Assembly (NCBI GenBank): GCA_035048495.1
Contig: CM068540.1
Span: forward strand, 5,936,829 to 6,000,828
Source: Euptelea pleiosperma
Lineage: Eukaryota; Streptophyta; Magnoliopsida; Ranunculales; Eupteleaceae
Direction: 5' to 3'
DNA: 64,000 nucleotides
Below the pieces are notes generated by a model. It saw only the letters and a list, made by a program, of their open reading frames with translations, ran no database searches and was not told the origin of the DNA. The translations under genes were made by a program, and so were the position numbers. Below are positions 22,430 to 34,954 of the stretch, piece after piece (the stretch's first letter is position 1; every line of letters starts with the position of its first letter).

Positions 22430-24965
22430 TGAAACCCTAGAATCAACCCATTTGTAAATTATCCGAGATTTTTAATCCTGCAAAATTGAGATTTTGTATA
22501 GGGATTCGTGTCAGATGTCGATCCGCACTCGGGGTTAGTTTGCGGGACTCAAGAACATAAAATGATGGGTTTTATCAGAACAACATGGAGAATACGGTGA
22601 GGTGAGAGTGGTGATTTACGTGATTGATTTTTAAAACATGATTTGTGATTTTTAGAGAGAGAGACTTCGCCACAATAAATTAAAATAAAAATAAACTAAG
22701 AACAAGAATTGAACACAATATTGCAAAATCAAACTAAACTTTATTCGAATCAAATGTTGAGATACAAACTTCTAATAAAAAAGATAATAAAATGACAAAT
22801 TTATAAAACATAAAGAAAATAGAGATGGAGACCTAGATAGAGAAAGTAGAGAGAGAGAAAAGAACTAAAATGTAGAGAGAGAAGGTGAAAATAAGAGTCT
22901 AGAGAGAGAAAGAGAGGAGAGGAGAGGAGAGGAGAGAGAAACTTAACACGATCTTACCATTGGAAGGGAATCGACCATTGGATTGGCCTTGGGATGAATT
23001 AGTGGGTCAGAGACCAAAGCGGTCCGCAGCGTGTTGGGTGCATGATGCACTTAGAGTGGCTGGTTGCACATGGTGTGGAAGGTGGAGTTTTCATCGGTGT
23101 TCATGGAGATGGGTAGAGGAAGGTGAAGTGGAGGGGGGTAAGTTTCTGGTGGTGTTTGCAGTGGTGGTAGTGGCACATGGCTAGGAGATGACGTTGATGG
23201 TGGCGGTGCTCATGGAGAACATCAGGTTAGGGATCATGGTGGTGACCACAGCAAGGGACGGTGGTGTGGAGGTGAAGCCATGGGGGGTTGCACTTCAGGA
23301 AAAGGATGGAGACATGATCTCCTTAGAGATGTGCAACCAATGGAACGAGTGGGAGAGGCGAGATTGTCCAAAGAGATGCTTTCTTGTTGTAGGTTTGATG
23401 GCTGACGGAGATTGGGTGGAGTTGCGACCTGCAACACCCAAAATAACGGTGGGGAAGATCTCTAAAGGGAGGAGCGGTGGTGGATGGAGCGGTGCTGCAG
23501 GGCAGCAAGTGATGATGGAGGCACTAATGGTGGACTGGACGTGCTGGTCGTTCCACTATGCTGGGCGGTGGTGAAACCTCAAGCGGAGAAGATCGTGGTG
23601 GAGATGGAACGGCCTGCAACTAAGTTGTAAGCGGCGTGTGATGGGTTAACAGTGGAGGCGTTTGGTGCTTCCAACAAGGTGGACAGATGGTGCTCCGTTC
23701 GGTGGAGAAGTGCAGTCCTACGGTTCAACCAGTGGTGGTTATGGCAGCTGGTTGTGGCGCGCTGGAGAGAAAGAGGAAAGATGAAGAAGAAAAAGAAGAA
23801 GGCTGTGTGGAGGAACGTGGAGAGGATGCAGGAGACGGCTGGGTATTGAGGTGGAGAAGATGAGGAATGTGGTAGAGAAAGGGGAGAGTTGTGAAACGTG
23901 GGGAGGGAAGAGAGAGGAGAGAATCCTCTTCTCTTCCTTCTTTTATACTCCCTCCTCTTAGGGTTTAATTTCACCCCTTGAGAGACCATTTTGCCCTTGG
24001 TCTTCCATTACCTCCAACGTGTAGGAATTAATTCCCTATATCTTCAACAATAGCTTGGCCTTTGTGTATTTTTTTCTTTTGACCCCATGCACCCTATTGG
24101 TCCCATCTTGAGGTCCACCATCTTGTTCATGCCACCTTGATTTTTCCTGGGCACACCAAGTTATCCGATGATCCACGTCTTCAATGCATCAGTCCTTCAC
24201 TTGAGGTCAGATCTCCATCGTCTAATTCATTTAGATATCCACCATGTGATCAAGCATATATCTCACTCATAATGTTAACATTCCATCACCTTAGTTCATT
24301 GCCACCCTTTGCAATCTGGACCATTCATCCTATGGATGTTGTTTGACACCTATTGAAACCATATAAAATAATAGGCTTGAGGCCCGTTCGAGATGTCCGT
24401 TATCCTTATTTGCCATGTTTGTCTGAGCACTATTGGTCTCTTTTGATTGGACTTGGGCTTCTCACTGGGTTTTGGGCCTTAGTTAAATTTCAATCTCCTG
24501 AACTTTCTTTTCGGTACTCTCCTTTAGGCCCTGGGCTTGATCAACTTGGTCCCGTTTTTGCAATTCTACATTTGGTTCATTCTCTTGGTTTTCGGTCTGG
24601 CTCTGCGATCATCTGGCTTAGCCCGTATTTGGCCCATATCTTATAGTCATAGCATGTTGGCTCTTTAAGCTTTGATATTAGTCTTTTATGGTCGACCGCG
24701 GGCCCACAAGTCTCGAGAATAGCCCGATCGAGTTTCTTGCAAGAGAAAAACACGTAATGAGACTTGATCAAAACGGCTTTATATCTAGACTTCCAGAAAT
24801 GTGTTTAATGCATGCAAATATACCATTTCGTCCAGAAAAGTGTGTTCTATGGAATGAAAGAGACTCTTACGTAGAAAAGTGGATAAATAGAGCAATTTTA
24901 CGTAGGAGAGTGTGATAACGCTTAGAGGATAATAGTGAAAAATACACACTTTTAAGCGAATATCA
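22430..24965 (-). mobile_element. LTR, 2.5 kb (family L, copy 2)
   Basis: Plus-strand ends TGAAACCCTAG and GCGAATATCA match copy 1, and CCGAGA..TTTAA, TGTCGATCCGCACTC and AAAATGAT recur in order. The flanks GTTAC and GTAAT agree at only 3 of 5 bases, so a target duplication is uncertain. On the minus strand it starts TGATATTCGC and has a TATA box (GTATAAAAG) near 23945, about 1 kb in, the expected U3 length. A GA-rich tract spans 22820-22940. No internal retrotransposon genes adjoin it. Confidence 0.65.
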
Positions 24966-25916
24966 GTAATAATACTTGTCTCTGTATATCTTTCATAGGA
25001 ATGTGGTTGAATGGAATGTCCAGGCCTGAAATTGTGTCAAAGGGTACTTGATCTAAGATATTAGAAAGTCTTGGAAATTTGATATCCATGTAGCATTATA
25101 TGAACTGTAGCTTGAATCACTGACTCTTGTTTCCTCCATTGAGTTGAAGGATCTTCCATCCAATAATTCAAATTTGTAGCTTGAATCACCAACTCTTGTT
25201 TCCTCCATTGAGTTCATGAAGGATCTCTGTTTTTAGTGTCCACTCATCATTTACTTTCAATTCTCACTAGAACATAAATTTCTTATTTTTGATATATATG
25301 CACATGGGTAAATAAGTAGTGTATTGTAATTAAATTAATATAGATTCATGAGTTGTTGTGGATGTAATTGACTAAACATGGACTAGAACATGCAGGTAAA
25401 ACGCTAAGAGGATTTAAACTTGGATTTTTTTTTCCAGTTTTTCACGAATGCAACGGCTCAAAACCATTTCATAATTATTTCAAATTTCATATTCGCAACG
25501 GTTATAAACCATCTCAACATTTCCAAAATGTCGCAGAAATATAATTTGCAATGCTTAAGTTTACATAATCCATAACAAGGACAAAACATAAGTTCACAAT
25601 GGTTCAAACCATTGCATACTAATGATTTGCAATGGTTTTAAGCCGTTGCTTCATTATAAATGAATAATAACTGTCACAAAACATATATTCAAACGGTTCA
25701 AAACCGTTGCACACCAAAACTACCGTTTCACTGTTTCAAAAATGTTTTTTCGAATGTGAACTTCAGAACAGAAAGATCTGGCAAATGATGTTTGCAAAGG
25801 TTTCGAGCCGTTGCAAAAAAATTTTCAAATGCCACCTTTTGCAATGATTTTAAGTAGTTGCAAATGAGCTTCGCAACGATCTAAAACCGTTGCAAATAGG
25901 TATTTTCGTTGTAGTG
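24966..25916. repeat. Right end of the CACTA-type element
   Basis: From 25440 onward the words GCAACGG, AACCGTTGC and AAACCGTTGCAC repeat in both orientations up to the terminal GTTGTAGTG. Between 25080 and 25230 a block with TTGAATCAC.AACTCTTG is present twice in tandem. No gene is seen. Confidence 0.65.
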
Positions 25917-25964
25917 TATATATATTTTGAAATGCCCACCCTTGAACAAGATCCTGGCTCCGCC

Positions 25965-26761
25965 ACTGTTCACCATTTTATATGAACTAACTAATTTAGT
26001 GCCATATATGCATTACTTTTTAAGAAGGAACAAGTTTCGAGGATCTAAATATTTTGACATAAATTTTCACCCAAGTTCTCGGGTAGATTCTGAAAATCCA
26101 ATGGTGGTTTTGCATTGGCAAAAGTGAATGCCAACTCAGCATTATCAACCACATACGAGATTATCGATGAAAAATTTATGCCAAATATTGAGGTCCACAA
26201 TTTAAATTGTTTTTTTTAAAGGAATATGGCACTCGAAACTCATGATGTCGAGAAAAGATTAACCATTGCAATTGTCCTTGCAATTGAATGATCTTTGAGA
26301 TTTGCATAGTCTGAATTCCGATGACCACGATTGGTCTGAACAAAAGGAGTACAATAGGAACCACTGCTACTAGGGAGGATAGCAACTCTACCCTAGTAAA
26401 CAAGGAAATTAAAATGGAGTAGAACTTTGTTGACCGCAAAGTTTCTGACTGACCACGATATGAGCCACATGGCTTATTCTTAGAGATTTCTGACTGTATG
26501 GATGTTTGGCCCATCCCTAGATAGACAAACACACCAAAATTTAGCATGATTAGTGATTTCTAAGCATTGGATTGGAGTCATTTTAAGGGGATTTTTAACC
26601 GTTGAATTTGAGCATTATTGACCATTATTTGGGGTACAAAGATCCAAAGGTTTGAAATCACTAACCAAGCTGATTTTGGTTTGTAGAGGTCCATCTCGGG
26701 ATTGGCCAAACAGTCATTGTATTCTAAGAGAGTGCCACGTGGCTTTTATTGTGGTAGGTAG
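25965..26761. repeat. Second copy of carboxylesterase 3' flank with nested MITE
   Basis: Collinear with 10425-11238 (see that entry), including the fold-back MITE that starts GAGTAGAACTTTG near 26415. It is cut at 26761 by the third family L LTR. Together with 12740-15828 it makes up duplicated unit B, pushed apart by the CACTA-type element. Confidence 0.75.
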
Positions 26762-28040
26762 TGAAAGATGGGATTTTTGTGTCATTAGATCGGAAACCTG
26801 GTGTTTCAACATTAATATTTGTAATCTGAGACTTTATCCTGCAAAATATGAAACTTTTTGCATAGTGGTATGTCGAACATCGTCCATACTCGGGGTTAGG
26901 GCAAATAATTGAACAATGATAACGGAAAATGCTAATAATTTATGGAGGGACGAGAATGGTGATGATATCGAGATCATTAAAACATTCTTTTTGGATAGAG
27001 ATTATTAAAACTAATGAAATTTAACATAATCCAAATGAAACAATTAACGAGGGTGAAACACAAATAAGAAGCAATCAAAACCTAGAGAAGATGGTGGATT
27101 AAAATGATGGAGATTAAAACATGTTGGTCTTAGAATGAGAGATCACCATTAATTAAGAACAAATCAATCATCAAAGGAAAATAATAAGAATTACATCAAA
27201 TAAACTAAATTTATTTATAAAACAAATTTACAATGCTTTAGAAAACAAATTAAAACATAAACATGAATAAACTATCTAGAAAGGAAGTAAATAGATAGAG
27301 AAGAAATTAGAGAGGAAGAAGAGGGTTAGAGAGATAAAGGTTAAGAACTTATGAATGCAAAGGAGTTGCAGAGTGAATCTGGACACCTTTGTGAACTAGC
27401 TGATTCAGAATGAATCTGGACGCCTTTCTTAACAAGGGGGGAATAGAGTGCAACCCGAGAGAAAGAAAGTGAGGTTGAGAAAATAAGGGAGAGAGAGAAG
27501 TGATGGGGAGAGAGAAAAGAATACAAAATAAAGAGAAAATAGCTGGCGGAGGGTCTTGAACCCTGATATTCAACGTTGTCTTCAGTAGGCTTCACCAATC
27601 ACGTAAGCCGTTATTTTATGTCATTTGGTATGGCTTTGAATCACTTTGGTCGGTCTCTTGGTGTTCAACTTTGCCTCTCTCTTGGTTCTTTTGGCCGGTT
27701 CTACGATTTTTTGGTTTGGCCCATATTTGGCTTGTATCTTCTTGTATTAGGATGATGGTTCTTTAAGTATATACTGATATTAAGCTTCTATGGTTGATCG
27801 TGGGCCCGTCAGTCTCGAGAATCGTTAGATCAGGTTTACTGCAAGAGAAAAGCGCGTAATGAGACTTAATCAAAAGTATGTTATACGCAATAAAAGAGAC
27901 TTTTACGTAGAAAAGTGTGTTATACGCAATAAAAGAGACTTTTACGTAAAAAAGTGGATAAATAAGAAAGTTTTACGTAGGAGAGTACGATAACGCTAAA
28001 AGAATAATGGCTTAAAATATGAATTTTTAAGCGAATATCA
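26762..28040 (-). mobile_element. Shortened LTR (family L, copy 3)
   Basis: Begins TGAAAGATGGG and ends GCGAATATCA. ATCGGAAACC, GTCGAACATCGTCC and ACTCGGGGTTAG match copies 1 and 2. At 1.28 kb it is about half their length, so it has an internal deletion. A segment with AGACTTTTACGTA and AGCGCGTAATGAG is partly repeated at 27880-27960. The flanks GGTAG and CAACC do not match, so one side was probably rearranged. Confidence 0.6.
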
Positions 28041-28144
28041 CAACCCCCAACCAGCATATTGTCAATCTTTGGCAATTAGTGTGAAATAGTAGACAAGGTC
28101 AGTGAGAATCCCACTAATCCACTACTAGACGAATTGGTTCCAAC

Positions 28145-28400
28145 GATGGTTAGTTTCAAAGCGATCGCGTCGGTTTTTAAAAAAATCGACGCAAAATTTT
28201 TGGAAAAATATATAGTGTCGGTTTTCTACAAAACCGACGCAAACAAAAAATATACAGCGTCGATTTTTTACAAAATTGAAGCAATAAAGTTTCCCGCGTC
28301 GGTTTTAGTGAAATACTGACGCTATATATTTGCGTCGGTTTTTACAAAAACCGACGCTATATATTAACTATAGCGTCGGTTTTTTAAAAAATGAAGCAAA
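28145..28400. repeat. Left subterminal repeats of the CACTA element
   Basis: At least six inverted pairs of GCGTCGGTTTT with AAAACCGACGC or close variants, separated by short AT-rich loops. In known CACTA elements such repeats bind the element's own TNPA-like protein. The same unit appears at 38550-38775. Confidence 0.8.
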
Positions 28401-28990
28401 TTTGTTTTATATATAACACATCGCGAAAATTTTCCCACTTCCCTCCTGCTCGCGAACACTGTTCCTCTCCCTCTCCAAACCCTAGCAAAGCTTTCCCCTC
28501 TTATCCTAGCTCTCCCTCTCCCTTTCCAAGCCCGTGCATTGTCGCGCCTCTCCATCTTACACTTGCTGCCGTTGCCGTCGCCGTCGCAATCGTCATTGTC
28601 TTCGCACTATATAAACCCTAGTTTGCTCGTCCTAGCCCAAGTGAGTTTCTCTCTCTCTTCTTGTAGTGTAAATGAGTTGCATTGCTATCAGTTACCATAG
28701 TTTTTAGGCTGCACATGCTTGAATCCATGTTAGAGTCATTTTTGCATGTGTTTTACCGTTAACTTGAAACTCATATTTGATGGTTTTAGAAATTTCAGAA
28801 TGATTTGTTTATCTGTTTAAATTTTTATTTTTTTAAAAAGTGCTGTGGTGGTGCACCAGTTGTCATTAAAGAATGAAAAAAAGAGATTTTTTTCACCGTA
28901 ATAGCGCTGCAGTACAAAATTCTTCATTGTAATGGCGAGTTGCCATGTGAACATTGAAGTAGCCAGTTCAGGTCATTCATCTGTTAGACA
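28400..28990. other. CACTA 5' leader region
   Basis: CT-rich sequence with a TATA-like CTATATAAACCCTAG near 28607 follows the subterminal repeats. It probably holds the transposon promoter and the start of its transcript. No conserved coding exon is visible. Confidence 0.4.
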
Positions 28991-28997
28991 AAAGATT

Positions 28998-29570
28998 TTT
29001 ATGAGCCACGTGGTATATTCTTAGAGGACGATGATGACCGTATGGATATTTGGTCAATCTCTAAGTTAAGTGGATGTAAAAACAAAAATCAGCTTGATTA
29101 GTGATTTCAAACCTTTGGATCTTTGTACCCAGCTCAAATTCCTACGGCTAAAATCAACCCATGAAAATGACTTCAACTAACGCTTAGAAATCACCGATCA
29201 GGTTGATTTTGGGGTTATAGGTCCACCTAGGGATTGGCCAAACATCTATACGGTTAGTGTCGTCTAAGAAATTGCCACGTGGTTTGTATTGTGGGTGGTC
29301 AGGTAGCTACATGATTGGTCAGTCCCTAACTGGACCAAAAAAATCTAAAATCAAATTGATTAGTGATTCCTAAGCGTTGGATTGGAGTCATTTTCATTGG
29401 CTGATTTTAACCTTGGGAATTTGACCTTATTGACCATTATTTGAGTACAAGGATCGAAAGGTTTGAAATCACTAATCAAGCTGATTCTTGGTTTGTGCCT
29501 AACATCCATACGGTTAACGTCCTCTAAAAGTGTGCTACATGGCTCATATTGTGGGCAATAATTGGGGCAG
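28998..29570. repeat. Two fold-back MITE copies nested in the CACTA element
   Basis: The first copy (about 28998-29300) has both arms, from ATGAGCCACGTGG to TTGCCACGTGG. The second (about 29310-29570) has core words AAATCAAATTGATTAGTG and AATCACTAATCAAGC and ends near GGGGAAGTTTTACTTG. Each is an insertion of the window-wide CCACGTGGC family, so that family was active after this CACTA element arrived. Confidence 0.6.
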
Positions 29571-29994
29571 GGGAAGTTTTACTTGTCCTTGAATGGTGCA
29601 AGACAATCCTCTGGATTGGCCATGTGGATAATGAATATCCTTGGCCACATCATATCTATACCCTTTTTTTCCTCTACGGATTAACGTCACTGGTATATTT
29701 TATCTTGTTCAAATAGAAACTAAGTGCATTGCATGTGAGTGATAAGTGAAGCGCCCTTTGCAGTGCAAAGACAAAATTGCCCTTGCTGCATTGACAGGAA
29801 CAATGATCAATATCAAATGTAATAAGCACAACTTTGTATCTTCACCACAACGGGCACAACATTCATCAAAATATTATCTTTCTTGATCAGATCTAGAGTT
29901 AAAAACTTAAAAATGCTTACTAATAACTTCATCAGTTGGCTAAAAAAAAAATTTGATTTCTCTGCTATTAATCGTTTGTTCTAACAGTTTTCTT

Positions 29995-30145
29995 AGTGTC
30001 TAGGACCTACAAATAAAAAATAAACCTAATTAGTGACTTATAGGTTGGATTGGACTTATTTTCTTGGGCTGATCTCAACTGTGGGAATTTCAATAGTATT
30101 TAAGGTACAAAGATCCAACACTTATAAATCACTAACAGGCTGAAC
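29995..30145. repeat. Worn fold-back MITE core
   Basis: Contains AATAAACCTAATTAGTGAC and the inverted AAATCACTAACAGGCTG about 100 bp later, with AAGGTACAAAGATCCAA between. The outer arms are missing. Confidence 0.45.
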
Positions 30146-30749
30146 TAACTAAACCCAATTACAAGGTGAGAAAGAAATGAGAACAGTTAGGTACTTTTGA
30201 AGTGAGATATTTTCTTCCATAAGAACACAGCTCTAGAGTATCCAAATTTTTGTTTGATGTGTGAATGTTTAACGTGTACCATTCACAATCAATTTCTTTT
30301 GTTATATTGAACCTAATTAATATTTAATTTGATTAGTGAATGTTTACTTTAATTTCTTTTGTTATATTGAACTGTATATATTCTCAATAATTATTTCTTA
30401 TTTTAACTATATATAGTTGATGTTGGATGACTACACTGGGTGTGTTAATTTGTACATATTCAACTTTACATAGCTGTAGCTTATAAAGTTAAAATGCTTG
30501 ATATTAATTCACATTTGCACAAAGCACTAGTATAAGCACGAGATCTTGAAAACTTCATCAAAGATAAGAGGTTGCACACAGCATATATGCACTGTATATG
30601 GCCTGATTGAATCCTATAATCTTATCCGAGATCCAGTCTTTAATTTCTTACATGAGTTAACATAGAATCGCGCGCCCGTTCAAGGATCATTATTTGTATG
30701 AATGTGAGCTTATACAAATATTTTGATCATTGAATTGTCCAGTGTGGAC

Positions 30750-31015
30750 AGTTTGAGAACTGATATTGTTTCTTATTTGTCATATATATGTAGTCTCCAT
30801 ATTAGTTTAAAATTTGGTATTATTTTTCTAAATCTTCTTCTTATATACTATTTTTTGTTGATTTTCATGTCTCAACTACTTTGGTAGTTTGATTGACATG
30901 ATAATCAACAAAAAATAAACGTATATAGGGAGAAGTGCGGGGAAATGCTGTCGAATTTTAAATTAATATGGACACTACATATATATGACAAATAAGAAGC
31001 AATATCAGTTCTTGA
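30750..31015. repeat. Long inverted repeat inside the CACTA element
   Basis: Arms of about 110 bp (30750-30870 and 30905-31015) pair as reverse complements, for example AGAACTGATATTG with CAATATCAGTTCT. The loop (about 30871-30904) holds CTCAACTACTTTGG. It is an AT-rich fold-back insertion or hairpin. The ends were not resolved. Confidence 0.65.
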
Positions 31016-31139
31016 ATGGGTTAGGGAACTTTAGAGTTAGCAAAGTTAGATGGAGATTGGAAACAAATAGGGATATGTGACCAAATACATGCATATTGAT
31101 CTTTATCTCAAGTTGTTTCGATGTGCACGATATATTTCA

Positions 31140-33761
31140 GGGTCCAACATAATGGATGATCAATGATAGAAGATCACGGGAATATAGTGATGGGGTTGAT
31201 CGATTTCTTAAATTTGTTAAAGATAATGCAAGTGACCCCGATTCTATACGATGTTAATGTAAAAAATGTGGGAATCTCGTTAAATATACTTTTAAAGAGA
31301 TAAAAGGACATTTATTTTTTAATGACATCGATCAAAATTATTAGTCGTGGGTCTGGTATGGAGAACAAGTTCTGAGTGGGGCGTCGGCATAGTCAAGTGT
31401 TAATGTAGAAGATTTCATCTATCAAGAGATGGGAGGGATAGCTCCAGACGATGCTGGCGATGCAGTAGAAATAGTTCAGGACGCATACGATGACGTTACG
31501 AGTGATCCTGAAATATTTAAAAAATTACTTGAAGATGCCGAGAAGCCCTTATATTCAGATTGCTCAAAGTTTATAAAATTATCGACATTGGTCAGACTGT
31601 AGAACTTAAAAGGTAAGAATGGGTGGTCTGACAAAGGTTTTTCAGAGCTACTATAATTGTTGGGAGACATGCTCCCAAACGATAATGAACTTCCATCATC
31701 CATCCATCAGACAAATAAGACATTGTTTGCATTGGAAATGTCATACGAGAAAATTCATGCATGTCCCAACGATTGCATACTCTGTAGAAAGTAGTACAAA
31801 GATGCAACGACATGTCCCATTTGTAGAACGTCAATATGGAAGGTAAACAAGAATAAGATAAAGAAAAATAAATGGGTCCCTGCGAAAGAAATGTGGTATT
31901 TTCCACCTATTCCGAGGTTCTAAAGGATGTTTCATTCCGAACAGACCGCAAAAGACTTGACATGGCATTATCATGAAAGAGTAGAAGTTGATGGTCAAAT
32001 GCGTCATCCAGCAGACTCCCCAGCATGGAAGTTAGTAGACGGCAGGTATCCAAAGTTTGCCGAAGAAGCAAGAAACCTTCGAGTAGGTATTTCAGCGGAT
32101 GGAATAAATCCACATAGTATGCAATCTAGTAGACATAGTTGTTGGTCGGTCTTAATGGTAATCTACAACCTTCCAGCTTGGTTGTGCATGAAGAGAAAAT
32201 TTATGATGTTGACAATGTTAATATCAGGTCCAAAACAGCCTGGCAACGACATTGATGTTTACTTGGCACCATTGATTGAGGATCTGAAAATTCTATGTGA
32301 GGAAGGTATTAAAGTGTATGATGCATATCGACATGAATCATTTACATTATACGTTGTGTTGTTATGGACAATCAATGATTTTCCTGCATATGACATCTTG
32401 TGTGGTTGCACCGTCAAGGGATACTATGTTTGTCCAATATGTGACGAAGAGACCCATTCTCATAGACTAAAACATAGAAAGAAGAATATATATACCGGTC
32501 ACAGAAGATTTCTTCAAATGAATCATCCATACCTAAAATAAAAGAAGGCGTTTGATGGTACACAAGAGTTGAGGTCGGCTCCAAAACCTTTGAGTGGAGA
32601 GCCAATACTAAGGAAGGTAGAAGGGATCAAATACTCATGGGGAAAAAAGAAGATAAGTCTCAAGAAGTCGAGAAAATCAAAGCGACCGCGAGAGGAAGAC
32701 ATTGTGGATGAGCTGATTGGATCCTCAAATTATTGGAAGAAGAAGTCCATATTCTTTGAGCTTGAATATTGGAAATTTTTGTATGTCCGACATAATTTGG
32801 ATGTTATGCACATTGAGAAGAATGTGTGCGAGAGCATTGTTGGGACATTACTGAATATACCAGGAAAAACAAAGGATGGTATTAATTCTCGGCTGGACCT
32901 TTTAGATATGGGTTTGAGGAAGCAGTTAGAACCTCGGGTCAGAGGGACAAAAATGTATTTGCCTCCAGCGTGTTATACATTATTTAAGGACGAGAAGAGG
33001 ATATTCTGCAAAACATTGCATACACTCAAAGTCCCAAAAGGATACTCTTCAAATTTTAGAAACTGTGTCTCAATGGAAGATTTGAAGTTGTATGGTCTTA
33101 AGTCTCATGACTATCATATATTAATGTAACAACTGTTGCCAGTGGCAATACGTTCTTTGTTGCCAAAACCGGTGAGAATGGCTATCAGTAGATTCTGTTT
33201 CTTCTTTAATGCTCTCTGCAGCAAAGCAATGAATGTGGCAAGATTAATTGATATACAAGATAATCTTGTACTTCCATTGTGTTCATTTGAAAAGTACTTT
33301 CCACCATCGTTCTTCGACATAATGGTTCATCTATCGGTGCATCTTGTCAGAGAAGTCCGATTATGTGGGCCAGTGCACTTTCGGTGGATGTATCATTTTG
33401 AAAGTTATATTCTGCAAAACTATACACTTGTATTTTATTATTTGCCAAAATTGGTTAGTGTCATTGATATGGTTCTTTTCATATCTATTATAGGTTCATG
33501 AAGGTATTAAAAGGTCATGTATGCAATCGAAATCGTCTAGAAGGCTGCATTGCTAAATGTTATATTGTAGAAGAAGCGATTGAGTTTTGCATAGAACACT
33601 TATCTAATTTAAATGCAATTGGGAATTCCTTTCATAGAAATAAGGTAACAGGTAGTACTGAATATGGAAAGTTACTCTTTGATGGCAAGCCTTTGCCAGG
33701 TGGCAATGTCGTCCAAGTTGATAATGAGTCTTGGGAGCAGACACATCGTTATGTATTGTAA
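31140..33761 (+). pseudogene. TNP2-type CACTA transposase, disrupted
   Basis: Starts with a transposase-associated zinc-binding-like domain (YSDGVDRFLKF near 31187, then CKKCGN near 31262). It then runs through the TNP2 core: LLGDMLPNDNELP near 31655, DGINPHSMQS near 32098, CPICDEETH near 32440, RHNLDVMHIEKNVCESIV near 32789, SRLDLLDMGLRKQLEPR near 32889 and RNRLEGCIAKCYI near 33524. It would cut and join transposon ends in the nucleus. Breaks seen: stops near 31250 and 31650, a TAA at 32539-32541, and a TAA at 33127-33129 where the frame simply continues beyond. The frame change between about 33410 and 33497 looks like an intron ending TATTATAG. Confidence 0.85.
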
Positions 33762-34074
33762 AACATGAATGATGTTCAACCTTACATCACGTAACGGCAT
33801 TTTGTTCTCCCTTTTCATTTAATTAATTTTTATTTCGTTGCTTAGGGACAGCATTTTAACTATATGTTATTTTATTTCTACCTTAACAGCGAGCATATGT
33901 CTTATCTCAAAGCAAATTATCACCATCAATCAAAAAATCAAAAGTAGTTACAAATGGAACACAACCGCACTTTTATATCTTGGATATGACAAAGGATATC
34001 ATAATTTATTGATGTTTGTATTTCTTTGTAAGTCATAATTAAGTAAACATGTCCAACCATTTAGAACTTTATAG

Positions 34075-34722
34075 GTTGAATATGAATTAGGCGGTCAAAA
34101 TCACATCTCGCACACGTTGAGGTGGATAGCACAAGGACCTAGTCATAATGTAATCAAATGTCATGGCAACATTATTAATGGTTGTCGTTATCACACTTCA
34201 AATCGAGATAATTCACGTGTGAACCAGAATAGCGGAGTGAGCATAGTGGCCGAAGCACTTCAAATTGCAAGCGCAAAGGATAAGAATCCGATCATTGGAC
34301 AAATGTGTTTTTACGATGTTATTAATGAGATATGGTTGCTCGATTACCACGTGTTCAAGATTTCGGTATTTAAATGTGATTGGGTTGACAGCAAGAATGA
34401 CATAAAAAAGGATGAGCTTAGTTTCACATCAGTTGAACTTGGTAGAGTAGGCCACAAATCGGATTCTTTTATTTTAGCTTCCCATGCAAAACAAGTCTTT
34501 TATGTAGAAGACCAACTTGATCCTAAAATGTCAATTGTTATCTCAACTCCTACGAGAGAGTATCCTGAAAATGACTATGATGATGCGTTCATTGATGTTT
34601 GTAATGAACATCAGCTTGTTACTCGTGTATTACCAACTCATGATGACATTGAAGAGTCTGAGGAGTCTTATGTGCGACATGATCATTCTGAAGGAATTCA
34701 GATTGATATTAAAAATTCATAA
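34075..34722 (+). pseudogene. DUF4216-type C-terminal exon of the CACTA transposase
   Basis: Good frame from 34117 to the stop at 34722, about 200 codons. It holds a transposase-tail motif near 34120 (RWIAQGPSHNV, then GCRYHTSNRD) and a DUF4216-like block (IWLLDYHVFKISVFKCDWVD near 34330, ELGRVGHKSDSFILASHA near 34436). In plant TNP2 genes these follow the core as later exons, with the region between 33762 and 34075 as intron. It has no visible internal stops, so it is the best preserved part of the transposase. Confidence 0.7.
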
Positions 34723-34954
34723 TTAATTTTTTGTAATATTGGGATAGGGGTAAGGCTGGATGTCCCCCCCCTCATGTATTTGAGAATTTTTATTAATGAA
34801 AATACATTTTGCCTTTTTATATATTTGTTCTTTATATTTGCCTTTTCATATCTTTGTTCTTTATATTTGCCTTTTCATATTTTTGTTCTTTATATTTATT
34901 CTTTCATGAACTAACTTCTTTATGATTATACTAACTATTCAATTATTTTCTAGT

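Larger units (their letters stand above)
15829..25916. mobile_element. CACTA-type element without a recognisable transposase, 10.1 kb
   Basis: Begins CACTACAACAAAAATGCC and ends GGTATTTTCGTTGTAGTG, an inverted repeat with the CACTA signature. The exact 3-bp target duplication TAT is at 15826-15828 and 25917-25919. Both subterminal regions (15850-16130 and 25440-25900) are packed with GCAACGGTTT and AAACCGTTGC words in both directions, as is usual for CACTA subterminal binding sites. No TNP2-like transposase could be read. Two LTRs (16946-19683 and 22430-24965) are nested inside; without them the element would be about 4.8 kb. Between 16150 and 16700 is CT-rich, untranslated-leader-like sequence. 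Confidence 0.85.

Noticed and set aside
23188..23574. 128-codon plus-strand frame in the second family L LTR
   Set aside because: No recognisable domain, lies in a GGTGG-rich stretch antisense to the likely LTR transcript, and is not conserved in copy 1.
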